Shown: positions 42,028 through 51,455 of the stretch, in pieces
Layout of the letters: every line of letters begins with the position of its first letter
Numbering within the stretch: the first letter of the stretch is position 1
Assembly (NCBI GenBank): GCA_902631395.1
Contig: CACOYM010000002.1
Location: 124,001 to 188,000, forward strand
DNA from: Halieaceae bacterium
Lineage (GTDB): Bacteria; Pseudomonadota; Gammaproteobacteria; Pseudomonadales; Halieaceae
DNA: 64,000 bases
Direction of reading: 5' to 3'
The notes under the pieces: generated by a model
What the model was told of the DNA's origin: nothing
The model's input: only the letters and a program-made list of their open reading frames with translations
Database searches by the model: none
Position numbers and translations under genes: made by a program

Positions 42028-43530
42028 ATGGGCCCCTATGTTAGCAAAGGAAGACTCACTCCCGTGACCCAACAACGGCCTCATTACGCTCACTCTATTC
42101 GCAGAACCAAAATCGTCGCGACGATTGGTCCTGCCAGTCAGAGTCAGGACATGATCGGGCACCTGCTGAGGGCGGGCGTGGATGTGTTCAGGCTGAATTT
42201 CAGCCATGGCGCGCAAGCCAATCACGCACAGGTGGCTTACCATATTCGGCGCCAGGCAGGACACCATGGGCGCTACGTTGGCATTCTGGTTGACCTGCAA
42301 GGCCCCAAGATTCGTATCGGTGGCTTCTCTGAAGACGCTGTGGTGCTGCAAGCCGGTGATCCTTTCCAGCTCAGCCTTAGCATTGCGCCCGATGCCGGTG
42401 ATCAACGCGGAGTGTCGGTTGAGTACGAGGCGCTCCCCGCCAGCGTTGCGCAAGACGATGTGTTGCTCCTCGATGACGGGAAATTGCGACTACGCGTCGA
42501 TGATATCAATGAAACAGAGATTGACTGCACCGTCATCGTCGGGGGCAAGCTCAGTTCTCGCAAAGGCGTGAACAAGCTCGGTGGTGGTCTCGCTGCACCC
42601 GCACTCACCGAGAAAGATCTCGATGATATTAGGTCGATGCCCAGCATTCAGCCCGACTTTGTGGCGGTATCCTTTGTGTCTAGCGCGGACGACATTACCT
42701 ACGCGCGACAGCTTTTAGCTGACCAGGGGTTACACCCCGCTATTATCGCAAAAATCGAACGCGCAGAAGTGGTAGCCGATACTGAACTGTTAAACAGCAT
42801 CATCGATGCCAGTAATGGCGTGATGGTGGCTCGTGGTGATCTCGGTGTTGAGGTGGGCGATGCGCAGCTGATCGGTATTCAGAAGAATCTGATCTCAAAT
42901 ACCCGTAAGCGCGATCGTATGGTGATCACCGCCACGCAGATGATGGAATCAATGATCAACAACTCCATGCCGACGCGCGCAGAGGTTTTCGATGTTGCGA
43001 ACGCTGTACTGGACGGCACGGATGCGGTCATGCTGTCGGCAGAAACTGCGGTCGGAGAATTTCCGGTAGAGGTGGTGACGGCAATGGCGGATGCCGCACT
43101 GGGAGCTGAGCAGCACCCTGTGGCCCGAACGTCGAAGTATCGACTCGATCGCGAATTTTCGTCAGCACAAGAAACCATAGCACTATCAGCGATGTATGGC
43201 GCGAATCACTTCCCGAACATCCGCGGCATCGCCTGCTTAACAGAACGCGGCACCACACCCACCATGATGTCTCGCTTGAGCTCGGGACTGCCAATTTTTG
43301 CATTGAGCCGCCGAGCTGACACGCTGCAACGGCTCGCTCTGTGCCGGGGTGTTATCCCCCTGTTCTTTGACTTCGCAGCCTTTGCCTCAGAAGATCTTGA
43401 GGCCCGAACGCTGGAATTCCTCATTGATGGCGGCTTCCTATCTCGGGGTGATTATCTGTTGCTGACCATGGGTAGCGCTCAAGGACAAACAGGTAAGACG
43501 GATATGCTTAAGATCCTGCCTGTGGACTGA
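42028..43530 (+). CDS. pyk: Pyruvate kinase
   Basis: Pyruvate kinase converts phosphoenolpyruvate and ADP to pyruvate and ATP at the end of glycolysis. The 500-residue sequence has the start RRTKIVATIGPAS, substrate-binding FRLNFSHG, the catalytic-lysine block IIAKIERAEVV, MVARGDLGVEV, and ITATQMMESMI. The C-terminal allosteric domain is present. The start is ambiguous: ATG 42028 is used here, but GTG 42064 brings the N-terminus closer to the family form. The fba gene at the right edge belongs to the same pathway but is not adjacent. Confidence 0.96.
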   Translation: MGPYVSKGRLTPVTQQRPHYAHSIRRTKIVATIGPASQSQDMIGHLLRAGVDVFRLNFSHGAQANHAQVAYHIRRQAGHHGRYVGILVDLQGPKIRIGGFSEDAVVLQAGDPFQLSLSIAPDAGDQRGVSVEYEALPASVAQDDVLLLDDGKLRLRVDDINETEIDCTVIVGGKLSSRKGVNKLGGGLAAPALTEKDLDDIRSMPSIQPDFVAVSFVSSADDITYARQLLADQGLHPAIIAKIERAEVVADTELLNSIIDASNGVMVARGDLGVEVGDAQLIGIQKNLISNTRKRDRMVITATQMMESMINNSMPTRAEVFDVANAVLDGTDAVMLSAETAVGEFPVEVVTAMADAALGAEQHPVARTSKYRLDREFSSAQETIALSAMYGANHFPNIRGIACLTERGTTPTMMSRLSSGLPIFALSRRADTLQRLALCRGVIPLFFDFAAFASEDLEARTLEFLIDGGFLSRGDYLLLTMGSAQGQTGKTDMLKILPVD

Positions 43531-43594
43531 CAATCGAGTCTATTTATTGGCTAGCAGACGACACAAAAAATTCATCAGCACAACGTCTCTAGAG

Positions 43595-43630
43595 TGCTAC
43601 ACTTGCGTAGCCGGGTTTACCGGCACGCTT
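43595..43630 (+). promoter_or_regulatory. Possible csp promoter (extended -10) and hairpin between pyk and csp
   Basis: TGCTACACT (43595-43603) fits an extended -10 element, which would give a leader of about 120 bases for the cold-shock gene, as is common in cspA-type genes. Just after it, GCCGG-GTTTA-CCGGC (43610-43624) followed by ACGCTTTT could be the pyk terminator or part of the leader. The two readings compete. Confidence 0.35.
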
Positions 43631-43729
43631 TTGAAGAGCCACTGTAGTCTAAAGTCTGCGGTCTTGTTCCCATTAAGCGCAGCTGCCCGATAGGGCATAA
43701 AAATTTTGTAAATACAGGTAGTAAAAAAC

Positions 43730-43936
43730 ATGTCAACAGTAACGGGCACCGTGAAGTGGTTTAATGAAACCAAAGGGTACGGCTTTATCGCGCAAGAAGA
43801 TGGGCCGGACGTCTTTGTCCACTTCAGCGCAATTCAAGGTGATGGCTTCAAAACCTTGACCGACGGCCAAAAGGTCGAATTTACGGTCACGGACGGCCAA
43901 AAAGGTCCTCAGGCCGAAAACGTCGTCCCTCAGTAA
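43730..43936 (+). CDS. Cold-shock domain protein (CspA family)
   Basis: This is a 68-residue single-stranded nucleic-acid binding protein. It shows [15 protein letters not shown] (RNP1 = KGYGFI) and VFVHFSAI (RNP2), and ends in [10 protein letters not shown], a typical complete OB-fold of the family. Several paralogues usually exist per genome, so no specific gene name is given. The 199-bp upstream gap would hold a long leader. The gene is monocistronic. Confidence 0.96.
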   Translation: MSTVTGTVKWFNETKGYGFIAQEDGPDVFVHFSAIQGDGFKTLTDGQKVEFTVTDGQKGPQAENVVPQ

Positions 43937-44335
43937 GCTTTTCCTGCCGGGGTCCAAGCGGACCCTGGACTCAACCTGCTTACTCCTCGATACTCTGGCA
44001 TCTGCCAGGAGGCGGATGTTTGCGCGTATCTCTCTAATATCGCGCCAAGCGTGAGGTAATCACCACCTAGTCTGCGTGACCTTCACTCACAGAGATGCCC
44101 GCCAGTTGACAGAACTCATATTGAAACCTTAGGCGGCTAACCCTTAACGGCATCTCGCGCGCCCAAGCTATTTAAGATATAGGTATCAGTCAGCGGTCAC
44201 TATTGCGCCGTGACAGAGATGTCCCTCACGTGGTATTGGATCCGTCTAAAAGCAGGCGCTGCGATAAGTGTCTCGAAAAAAGGGACAACAAACAGGGCCA
44301 TCACACTGGCCCTTTCAAAAAAACTCGCCTAACCG
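43937..44335. other. Gene-free stretch between csp and the TonB cluster
   Basis: This ~400-bp interval has no convincing gene. It contains a hairpin soon after csp (CCGGGGTCC-AAGC-GGACCCTGG, about 43947-43968, one G-U pair, no T-run) that could help end the csp transcript, and the dyad at 44294-44313. The 60-codon ORF at 44203-44385 overlaps the TPR gene on the opposite strand and looks like a shadow. Confidence 0.6.
44294..44313. terminator. Probable bidirectional terminator after the TonB-cluster TPR gene
   Basis: AGGGCCA-TCACAC-TGGCCCT is a perfect 7-bp stem. On the minus strand, which carries the transcript from the TPR gene ending at 44336, it is followed by TGTTTGTTG; on the plus strand it is followed by TTCAAAA. 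A-rich and T-rich flanks on both sides suit a bidirectional terminator. Confidence 0.6.
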
Positions 44336-45694
44336 CTAAAACAAATCCTTCTCCAGCTCCCGCTGACGCTCTTCTTCGCTCGTGACGTAAGCGATCCACT
44401 GTTTTGCGTATTTTGCGGAGCGCTTATCCTTACCTGCATCGCGGAAGGCTTTGCGTGCCCTGTTATATTCACCGAGGTTAAAATACGCCATTCCCAGCAC
44501 GAGCCGAGCCTGATCAGGCCGCTTGACGCCACCCTTTTTCAATCCCTTACTTACCGAGTCGGCGGCTTTGGTGAATTGGTCGCCATCTAGATAGACATTT
44601 CCCAACCGGACGTACAACTCACCCTCGTCTGACTTGGCAGCTGCCTTCTCCATCATCGGAATCGATTTTTGGACCTCTCGCGCCTGAGCCCAGGCACTAC
44701 CGCCCAATTCGTAGTTCTTGGACTTACCCTCTATTAGCTCGTCTTCAAAGCCCTTTTCAATAACAGATCCTGCGTAGTAAGGCACTTCTGCATTGAGATA
44801 CAGGTAAGCCATCGAGACCAACTCGCTGGAGCGATCAAGGAAGCCCTGCTCATAGGCTGCTTCCATCAACGCCAACTGCTTTTCCTCTTCCTTTTTTTCA
44901 CCGTAAAGATGAGAAGCCTGCACCCAGTATTGCTTCTTCGGGTAGTAAATAATGAGTGTGTTCAAGACGTCGAGTGCGGAGTCAAGGTCCTCTTTATCAA
45001 AGTAAAGGAAGCGTGCCAGATTGTACCATTGCTCCTTGGGGAGCTTACCCTCGCCTTCATACATAGAGATCGCGGTCTCGACGTTATCCAGTGCGAGGTC
45101 GTAACGCTTAACCTGATAGTACCCCTGCGCCAACAAAACGTAAGCGCCAGCATTGGGCTTTTCATTCAAGTCAAACCAGATAAGCATGGCGTCAATGCCC
45201 TGCTGCCACTGCTCCTGAACGAAGTGGAGCTGCGCAATCGTGAAGCGAGTGTTGATTTCCATCGCCAGCGGAATGTCAGGCTGAGAGATCACCTGCTGGT
45301 AATAACGGAGAGATTGCGGGTAATCATCTGTCGCATACGCAAGAAAAGCGAACAGGTTATAAACATTGGCCAGCTCGTAACTGTTCAGTGCGCGCTTACC
45401 ATCCTCAGCAATCATGTCATCGAGAATGACGGCAGCGCCAGCATAGTCTTTCGCCTCGGCAAGTGTTTGTGCCTCCGCAAGCCGCTCATACACCTTATTG
45501 CGCAACGCAGGTGTTCGACGTGTCTCACGCTTGTCTTTCTTGGGCTTGTCATCCTGCGCTACTGCGCCAAAGACCAACTCGCCGGGAATAATGGGATCAA
45601 GCGCGACGAAGCCACAAAGCAGTAGGACAGAGACTGCTGACGTGCGACATATTTGACCCCAGAGGCTGATCATCCTAGTCACTGCCGGTCGCAT
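44336..45694 (-). CDS. TPR protein of the TonB/ExbBD cluster
   Basis: From the ATG at 45694 (GGAG seven bases upstream) this is a 452-residue protein with an N-terminal signal or anchor (SAVSVLLLCGFVALDPI region) and many tetratricopeptide repeats. Examples are AYVLLAQGYYQVKRYDLALD, ELYVRLGNVYLDGDQFTKAA and ARLVLGMAYFNLGEYNRARK. Such periplasmic TPR proteins close TonB2-type operons in Vibrio, Shewanella and relatives and are thought to assist transport complex assembly. It starts one base after the tonB stop. Confidence 0.9.
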   Translation of the reverse strand: MRPAVTRMISLWGQICRTSAVSVLLLCGFVALDPIIPGELVFGAVAQDDKPKKDKRETRRTPALRNKVYERLAEAQTLAEAKDYAGAAVILDDMIAEDGKRALNSYELANVYNLFAFLAYATDDYPQSLRYYQQVISQPDIPLAMEINTRFTIAQLHFVQEQWQQGIDAMLIWFDLNEKPNAGAYVLLAQGYYQVKRYDLALDNVETAISMYEGEGKLPKEQWYNLARFLYFDKEDLDSALDVLNTLIIYYPKKQYWVQASHLYGEKKEEEKQLALMEAAYEQGFLDRSSELVSMAYLYLNAEVPYYAGSVIEKGFEDELIEGKSKNYELGGSAWAQAREVQKSIPMMEKAAAKSDEGELYVRLGNVYLDGDQFTKAADSVSKGLKKGGVKRPDQARLVLGMAYFNLGEYNRARKAFRDAGKDKRSAKYAKQWIAYVTSEEERQRELEKDLF

Positions 45695-45695
45695 C

Positions 45696-46298
45696 TCAGT
45701 TCTCCAGTTCATAAGTAAACTTATTCTGAACGCCCGCAACCTCGATAGGCTCACCATCAACAACCCGCGGCTTGTACTTGAACTTCTCGGATGCCTTCAG
45801 CGAGGCGCGCTCAAAAATACCTTTTGGCTGACAATCTACGGCGAAAGGATCACGAATAGACCCGGTCTTGGTCACTGTGTACTCAACAATGCAGTACCCG
45901 GAAATCCCGCGGGTCTGTGCGCGACGCGGATAAATCGGGGCAACCTTCACAATAGGCAGATACTCACCATCGCCGGAAGACATGCCGGTAGCGTTGAGGT
46001 TTAAATTAATACCGGTCGTCGGTGCAGTATTCGCGACATTCATGTCGAGCTGGGTGTCAAACTGAATAGGCTCCAACTCGGGTGGTGGCTCTTCAGGATC
46101 CTCTGGCTTTTCCGGCTTGACTTCATTCAAGTTGGTTTCGATGGTCTTGTCAGGCACCACAATGTCAGCAATTTTTCGCGCCTTGACGTCTTCTTGCTCG
46201 AAGTCCCGGCTGATCAGGCTATACATAACGAAAAACAATGCGATTGCGACGGGCACCGCAAGGACGGCACTGATAGCAACTCGAGCCGAACTACCCAT
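45696..46298 (-). CDS. tonB: TonB-family energy transducer
   Basis: TonB couples inner-membrane proton-motive force to outer-membrane receptors. The 200 residues have an N-terminal membrane anchor (AISAVLAVPVAIALFFVMYS), a Pro/Glu linker (KPEKPEDPEEPPPELEPIQ), and a C-terminal domain with YPRRAQTRGISGYCIVEYTV and KFKYKPRVVDGEPIEVAGV. It is the short TonB2-like type. Encoded between exbD and the TPR gene. Confidence 0.94.
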   Translation of the reverse strand: MGSSARVAISAVLAVPVAIALFFVMYSLISRDFEQEDVKARKIADIVVPDKTIETNLNEVKPEKPEDPEEPPPELEPIQFDTQLDMNVANTAPTTGINLNLNATGMSSGDGEYLPIVKVAPIYPRRAQTRGISGYCIVEYTVTKTGSIRDPFAVDCQPKGIFERASLKASEKFKYKPRVVDGEPIEVAGVQNKFTYELEN

Positions 46299-46303
46299 AA
46301 CCT

Positions 46304-46720
46304 CTAAGCCTCTTCATCCGTGGATATGCAAGGTGGCGACGTCAAAATCGGTCGCACGACATCAATCAAATCCTCGACGACATAAGCCGGCGTCTCGCGA
46401 TCCACCTGCACCACGATGTTCGCCTGTGGCGCTTCTTTCTTAGCCGCCTCAGCAGTGCGCAATGCACGGTCCAGGGGCAGCTTATTCTTGTTATAAAAAA
46501 TATCGCCGTTTGCATCGACCGCGAAAATAATAGTGCCGCGCTCACAAGCTTCTTGGGTCTTGGCCTGGGGCTTCAGAAGCTCCACGCCAGGCTCCTTTAC
46601 AAAAGAAGAGGTAACAATGAAGAAGATCAACATGATGAAGACAACGTCGAGCATTGGCGTCAAATCGATCTGACTTCCTTCCTCTGCTGTGGCTGATCTG
46701 GCCTGATCGCGCATACTCAT
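46304..46720 (-). CDS. exbD: ExbD-family biopolymer transport protein (second copy in operon order)
   Basis: ExbD with ExbB forms the proton channel that energises TonB. From the ATG at 46720 (GAGG seven bases upstream) it has 138 residues: a cytoplasmic N-terminus, the membrane helix with the essential Asp (IDLTPMLDVVFIMLIFFIVT) and a periplasmic domain (TIIFAVDANGDIFYNKNKLP). A close homologue lies directly upstream, so the cluster has two ExbD genes. Confidence 0.93.
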   Translation of the reverse strand: MSMRDQARSATAEEGSQIDLTPMLDVVFIMLIFFIVTSSFVKEPGVELLKPQAKTQEACERGTIIFAVDANGDIFYNKNKLPLDRALRTAEAAKKEAPQANIVVQVDRETPAYVVEDLIDVVRPILTSPPCISTDEEA

Positions 46721-46731
46721 ATCTCTACCTC

Positions 46732-47136
46732 TTACCGGTCCGAGGCCCAATTCACAGCGGCCACACCTGATTCGCGCGCAGCGTCAGCAACATCGACCAC
46801 GATGCCGGCTTCGGCACCCTTCTCAACCTTTATAGTGACAGGGGCCTCCGGATCCTCAGCCAACAACCGCTGAATATTGGCACGTACCGCCCGAATATCG
46901 ACACGACGGTTTTCCATCCAAATTTGATTGTCAGATGCAACCTCAACCAGAATGCTGGTGGCATCTTCAGGATCATCGGGCTGATTATCGTCCGGGCGAT
47001 TTACCTCGACACCCGCTTCTTTAATAAACGACGCCACAACGATAAAAAAGATCAGCATAATGAACACGACGTCCAGCATTGGGGTCAGGTCAATTTCTGC
47101 GCCGTCTTGGCCCTGTTGTTTTGCTATTTTTCGCAT
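46732..47136 (-). CDS. exbD: ExbD-family biopolymer transport protein (first copy in operon order)
   Basis: The 134-residue product has the same layout as the following gene: IDLTPMLDVVFIMLIFFIVV with the membrane Asp, then a periplasmic domain (ILVEVASDNQIWMENRRVDI, RAVRANIQRLLAEDPEAPVT). The two share the N-terminal half more than the periplasmic half. Two ExbDs may form a heterodimer on one ExbB ring, which would be consistent with the known 5:2 stoichiometry; that is inference. Confidence 0.93.
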   Translation of the reverse strand: MRKIAKQQGQDGAEIDLTPMLDVVFIMLIFFIVVASFIKEAGVEVNRPDDNQPDDPEDATSILVEVASDNQIWMENRRVDIRAVRANIQRLLAEDPEAPVTIKVEKGAEAGIVVDVADAARESGVAAVNWASDR

Positions 47137-47160
47137 GGCGTCCTCAACCCACAGGCAGGA

Positions 47161-47676
47161 TCAATAATCCGAGTTCAACTGATCTGCAAGGAGCTGCTGC
47201 TCCCGGTTGGTAATTCTCTGCAGGTACGTATTGGCAAACAGTCCAGAAAGCGCCGCCACCATGCCCGCCATTGTAGGGATGGTAGAGCGCTCGACGCCGC
47301 CCGCCATCGACTTTGCGTCGCCGCCGCCCGTTACCGCCATGACGTTAAATACCTCGATCATGCCAGTCACAGTGCCAAGCAATCCGAGCAGCGGACATAG
47401 CGCTACACAGGTCGCGATGACATTCATGTTGTCGTTGATAAGCTCGCGGCTTTCGGAAAGAAGCCGCTCACGGATCTTTTTGGCATTCCAAGACTTACGC
47501 TCGCTACGTCCTGCCCAGGAGCTCACGACTGCGGCACGATCTGCTTTCCATGCCGATCTGAAATACCACACCCGCTCAAAAATTAACGTCCACATAAAGA
47601 ACACGAGTGCGGCAATCAACCACAGTACGTTCCCACCCTTTTCCATAAAGGCGAGAATGACCTCGAAAATACCCAT
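47161..47676 (-). CDS. exbB: ExbB/TolQ-family proton channel subunit
   Basis: The 171-residue protein has three membrane segments and the MotA/TolQ/ExbB core: CPLLGLLGTVTGMIEVFNVM, then AGGVERSTIPTMAGMVAALS. It is the short ExbB of the TonB2 type, encoded between the long TtpC-like protein and the two ExbDs. A catalytic Glu/Thr pattern typical of the channel is consistent with the family. Confidence 0.94.
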   Translation of the reverse strand: MGIFEVILAFMEKGGNVLWLIAALVFFMWTLIFERVWYFRSAWKADRAAVVSSWAGRSERKSWNAKKIRERLLSESRELINDNMNVIATCVALCPLLGLLGTVTGMIEVFNVMAVTGGGDAKSMAGGVERSTIPTMAGMVAALSGLFANTYLQRITNREQQLLADQLNSDY

Positions 47677-47698
47677 CGACGGCTAGCCTCCCGGGCAA

Positions 47699-49120
47699 TT
47701 AGTTGTGGGCGCGCTCAGAGTGCTCCGCCACGATACCCGTCGCTTGCTCGTTCAACACATGAATGATGCGCTGCGAGCGTCCGTTCACAACGGTGTGGAG
47801 CAGCACAGTCGGAATCGCTACCAAAAGACCCAGTACCGTGGTAACCAGTGCCGAAGAAATACCGCCCGCCATCGCCTTGGGATCACCCGCGCCGAAAATC
47901 GTGATCGCCTGGAAAGTGATGATCATACCCGTCACCGTTCCCAGCAGACCCATCAGCGGCGCCACCGCTGCGATAATTTTCAGCAACGTCAGTCCCTGTT
48001 CCAACTTCGGCGTTTCACTCAGAACGGCCTCAGCCATTTTAAGCTCCAACGTTTCCGTATCTATGTTTGGATTGCCTTCGTGCACCATCAACACTCGGCC
48101 CAATGGGTTGTCGTCACGGGCAGAACCAGACTTAAGTTGAGACGAAACCTTGCCACCAACTGCAGTTAGAACGATTAACCGGTATATTGCTAGCAAGAAA
48201 GCGAACGCACCAACCGCTGTGATGGCATAGCCAACATAACCGCCCTGATGCCAGCGCTCAGAGATCGTCGGGCTGTCAATAATCGCCGCAAGAAACGAGC
48301 CGCCAGTGGGCCCAGTAGGGTCAATGCCGAACTGGGTCAGACCTGCCTGAGAGCTGGCCAGCGTTTGAGCTTGTGAGTTAAAGCCGCCACCAGGCTGACG
48401 CGGAAGCTCGGCAAGCTTATCGACGTTGAACGACAAATAATTACCGTCAGTATCCACAATATTAAAAGCCCCGACCCGCACAACATCACGCTGGCTCAGT
48501 TCACCCGAGGGCGTGGCAACCTGAGCAGTGAATCGGCTGATTTCGCCTTGCTCTCGGATTTCTCGCAACAACTCAAACCAAACACGTTCAATTTCTGCGA
48601 TGCTGGGCAGCTGGTCAGATCCAGACATCTTCGCGATCAGACCCTTAAGAAAGGTTTCACGACCGGGGTACTCGGAGCTGACAAGAGATACCTCTACGTT
48701 TGACGCTAAATCACCTGAAGCAGCTGTCAAGTGACCAAAGAGCTCTGACAACGTACCAAGGCGCTCACGAAGCTGTTCTTGCTTCGCAGCAATCAATAAC
48801 TCGTTATTCTCAAACTGCTTTTCGAGGCGCGCGGAGCGGCGCTCCTCACGAGTGCGTTCATCTTCAGCACGCTTGAGGGCGGCTGCTTGATTCGCCTTGT
48901 CATTGGCAAAGCGATTCTCTCGCGCCCTGTTCTCAGCAGACGCGCGGGCTTGACCCTGCTTCACCAGCTCCAAGAGCTGATCAAGATTTTCCGCGGCAAT
49001 CTCTTGAGGAGTCGGGGGCGGGGGCACCTCCAACTCAACTTCATCTTGAGCGAGCGTCAGCGGCGCAACCAGCAAACTCGCAAGTGCAAAGGCGGATAGT
49101 TTCAGCAATCGACAACGCAT
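47699..49120 (-). CDS. TtpC-like long ExbB-family protein
   Basis: This 473-residue protein starts with a signal peptide (SAFALASLLVAPLTLA-Q), then a long periplasmic coiled coil (residues about 35-130, rich in Arg/Glu/Gln/Ala), and a C-terminal ExbB module (AAVAPLMGLLGTVTGMIITF, AMAGGISSALVTTVLGLLVA). TtpC of Vibrio has the same layout and is needed for TonB2-dependent transport. It is second in the operon, after DUF3450. Confidence 0.9.
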   Translation of the reverse strand: MRCRLLKLSAFALASLLVAPLTLAQDEVELEVPPPPTPQEIAAENLDQLLELVKQGQARASAENRARENRFANDKANQAAALKRAEDERTREERRSARLEKQFENNELLIAAKQEQLRERLGTLSELFGHLTAASGDLASNVEVSLVSSEYPGRETFLKGLIAKMSGSDQLPSIAEIERVWFELLREIREQGEISRFTAQVATPSGELSQRDVVRVGAFNIVDTDGNYLSFNVDKLAELPRQPGGGFNSQAQTLASSQAGLTQFGIDPTGPTGGSFLAAIIDSPTISERWHQGGYVGYAITAVGAFAFLLAIYRLIVLTAVGGKVSSQLKSGSARDDNPLGRVLMVHEGNPNIDTETLELKMAEAVLSETPKLEQGLTLLKIIAAVAPLMGLLGTVTGMIITFQAITIFGAGDPKAMAGGISSALVTTVLGLLVAIPTVLLHTVVNGRSQRIIHVLNEQATGIVAEHSERAHN

Positions 49121-49121
49121 T

Positions 49122-49892
49122 TCAGTTCGCCTCCGGCGCGGATACAGGCATATTCAACAGCTCAATAGTCGCTTGCTTCTTAGCAATTCGTACTCCTTTA
49201 CGAACTGCAGCAGCGTAGTCGCCGGCGGATAGCTCTTCCCAGCTCTGACTATCTTTGTTCCAAGCGCCGGTCTCTGCGCCATCTGTGCTCTGATAAACCA
49301 GCGCAACGCGGCCAATCCGCAATATATCAACTTCGCGCTCGGCACCCGCCAACTCGATAGTGTCAGTGTAGGCTTCGATTCCGCGGCCATATTGAAGTTC
49401 AATTGAGTAGAGCTCAAGTACTTGGCGGAAGGCTTCCGCTGAAGTCACGTCGGAACGATCCATATTAGCGCGGACCGCTTCTATGTTACCGAGCCGGGTA
49501 TCCAGATCGAACGGCATATCGAGATTGATGAACTGCTCGATGCCGTCGAGCATGCGAGTAACCAACGGCGGGATCTGACGCTGGATAATGGCGGCTTCCG
49601 CAATGGAGCGATCGATGTCGCGGATGCGTCGTTCTTGATTTGCGATTTGGCGCTCTAAACGAGCATTGTAGACCTTCAAGCCATCGACCTGCTTCATCAC
49701 TGTCTTGTAGTCAGACAGAAGGCTGGCAGTCTCGTCGGCAAGCCGATCGATCTTGGCTTGTGAGACCTTAGCTGCCTCAGTGCGTTGCTTGCCTACCTCA
49801 ACGATTGGATCGATGGACTGGGCGCCCGTGATGGACGCACTACCGCCGATGCAAATCGCCACCAGCAGAGTTCTAAGTCTAGTCGTGGTCAT
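49122..49892 (-). CDS. DUF3450-family periplasmic coiled-coil protein, first gene of the TonB cluster
   Basis: From the ATG at 49892 the 256-residue protein has a signal peptide (TLLVAICIGGSASITGAQ), a long coiled coil (ETASLLSDYKTVMKQVDGLK, RLERQIANQERRIRDIDRSI) and a C-terminal domain (RIGRVALVYQSTDGAETGAW). This arrangement is that of DUF3450 proteins, which occur directly upstream of ttpC-exbB-exbD-tonB-TPR. The biochemical role is not known. It lies one base before the TtpC-like gene. Confidence 0.88.
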   Translation of the reverse strand: MTTTRLRTLLVAICIGGSASITGAQSIDPIVEVGKQRTEAAKVSQAKIDRLADETASLLSDYKTVMKQVDGLKVYNARLERQIANQERRIRDIDRSIAEAAIIQRQIPPLVTRMLDGIEQFINLDMPFDLDTRLGNIEAVRANMDRSDVTSAEAFRQVLELYSIELQYGRGIEAYTDTIELAGAEREVDILRIGRVALVYQSTDGAETGAWNKDSQSWEELSAGDYAAAVRKGVRIAKKQATIELLNMPVSAPEAN

Positions 49893-50078
49893 GGGATCGA
49901 TACTTCCTCTCAAAAGCGAATCAGGATAAGGGTGTCGGTCAAACCTGACCCCTTCCTATATCTCGGGCCAGCACGGCTATTATGCGGTTATTGAGCCGCC
50001 GTCTGACATCAGGGTCCCGGAATTTAACGTGTACGTAACAGCAACGCAAATGGTTTCAATGTCCTTGGGCCCCTGCAA

Positions 50079-50618
50079 TCACTCATTTTTAGGCGGCTCC
50101 AACTCTACTATTGTAAAAGCATGGCTATTGCGCTCATCGGCGTCGTAGTAGGCAATGACGCGCTCTTGCCATCCCGCCATTGAAGTAAGGTCAAGCGTCA
50201 CATCTCCCTGCACACTGCCTTGCACTCGGGTCAACAATATCTTGTCAGCGCGAGGCAGTGCTAGCTTATAGATTTCGGCGCCACCCACCACCATTGCAGC
50301 GTCCGCACCATCAATTAATGCCTGCTCAAAAGCTCGCTCTAAAGCCTCGTCCAGCGTGTGGCAAACCAAGACCCCATCGTACTCCCACCCAGCGTCTCGA
50401 GTAATCACAATGTTGCACCGCCCGGGCAATGGAAAGCCCACGCTTTCAAATGTCTTGCGGCCCATAATGATAGGGCGGCCCATCGTTGTGCGCTTGAAGT
50501 GCTGCAGATCATCCGGCAGTTCCCACGGCAGGGCATTACCACGGCCGATAACCCCATTCTCTGCAGCAGCCAACACCAACACGACCGGCAACTCGTTTTG
50601 GAATCTGTTTTTAGTCAT
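50079..50618 (-). CDS. folA: Dihydrofolate reductase
   Basis: FolA reduces dihydrofolate to tetrahydrofolate with NADPH. The 179-residue protein shows [20 protein letters not shown] (with the NALPW loop), [20 protein letters not shown], and [20 protein letters not shown]. The C-terminus is longer than that of E. coli FolA by some residues. It overlaps thyA by four bases; ThyA produces dihydrofolate, so the pair is functional and conserved. Confidence 0.97.
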   Translation of the reverse strand: MTKNRFQNELPVVLVLAAAENGVIGRGNALPWELPDDLQHFKRTTMGRPIIMGRKTFESVGFPLPGRCNIVITRDAGWEYDGVLVCHTLDEALERAFEQALIDGADAAMVVGGAEIYKLALPRADKILLTRVQGSVQGDVTLDLTSMAGWQERVIAYYDADERNSHAFTIVELEPPKNE

Positions 50619-51448
50619 ATTGCGACCGGAGCAGAAATGCTGGGAGCAGGGTCGTAACCGTTGAGTTGAAAGTCTTCAAAACGGTACTCATAAATGGAAT
50701 TGGGCTTTCTCAGTATCTCTAGTGTTGGCAGGGGCATTGGAGAGCGCTCGAGTTGTGTGCTGACCTGCTCACTGTGATTGCGGTAAAGGTGCGCGTCTCC
50801 CAACGTGATAACCACCTCGGCGGGGACCAGTGCGGCCTGTTGCGCGAGCATATGAACCAGCAGCGACACTGAGGCAATGTTGAAGGGGAGACCCAGGAAC
50901 ACGTCACTGGACCGGATATATAGCTGCGCCGACAGCGCACCTTCGCCAACATAAAACTGGTAAAGCAGATGGCAGGGCGGTAGCGCCATGCGGCCAGCAC
51001 GCACGTTGTCTTGAGGGCTGACGGTCTCGTCAGGCAGGTACTCCACGTTCCAGGCGTGAAAAAGTATGCGCCGGCTCTCGGGGCAGTTTTTCAGACAATC
51101 TACGACGTAGTCGATCTGATTAATGCTGCCGCCGTCCCGTGTGGGCCACGCGTGCCACTGCGCACCGTAGAGCGGGCCCAAATCACCGTCCTCGGTCGCC
51201 CACTCATCCCAGATGCTGACGCCATTTTCCCGCAACCACTTGGTGTTGGTATCGCCACTCAAAAACCAAATCAGTTCATTGACGACACTTTTAAAATGAA
51301 TGCGCTTGGTCGTGAGAATAGGAAATCCCTGCCGCAAATTAAACCTAAGCTGTCGACCGAACACCGATCGGGTGCCAGTACCCGTCCGGTCACTGCGATC
51401 AATGCCGGCTTCACGAATATCGGTCAGTAGCTCTAGATACGACTGCAT
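50615..51448 (-). CDS. thyA: Thymidylate synthase
   Basis: ThyA methylates dUMP to dTMP using methylenetetrahydrofolate. The 277-residue sequence has [20 protein letters not shown], the catalytic cysteine in [12 protein letters not shown], and [20 protein letters not shown]. It is slightly longer than the 264-residue enteric protein. Upstream lies lgt at 7 bp, the same order as in many gammaproteobacteria. Confidence 0.98.
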   Translation of the reverse strand: MQSYLELLTDIREAGIDRSDRTGTGTRSVFGRQLRFNLRQGFPILTTKRIHFKSVVNELIWFLSGDTNTKWLRENGVSIWDEWATEDGDLGPLYGAQWHAWPTRDGGSINQIDYVVDCLKNCPESRRILFHAWNVEYLPDETVSPQDNVRAGRMALPPCHLLYQFYVGEGALSAQLYIRSSDVFLGLPFNIASVSLLVHMLAQQAALVPAEVVITLGDAHLYRNHSEQVSTQLERSPMPLPTLEILRKPNSIYEYRFEDFQLNGYDPAPSISAPVAI

Positions 51449-51455
51449 GTCATCC

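Noticed and set aside
44203-44385. 60-codon plus-strand ORF between csp and the TPR gene
   Set aside because: It overlaps the TPR gene end and contains the terminator dyad; Lys/Arg-rich translation without known features.
44909-45625. 238-codon plus-strand ORF opposite the TPR gene
   Set aside because: Antisense to a TPR protein with clear repeats; no recognisable domain or ribosome-binding site.
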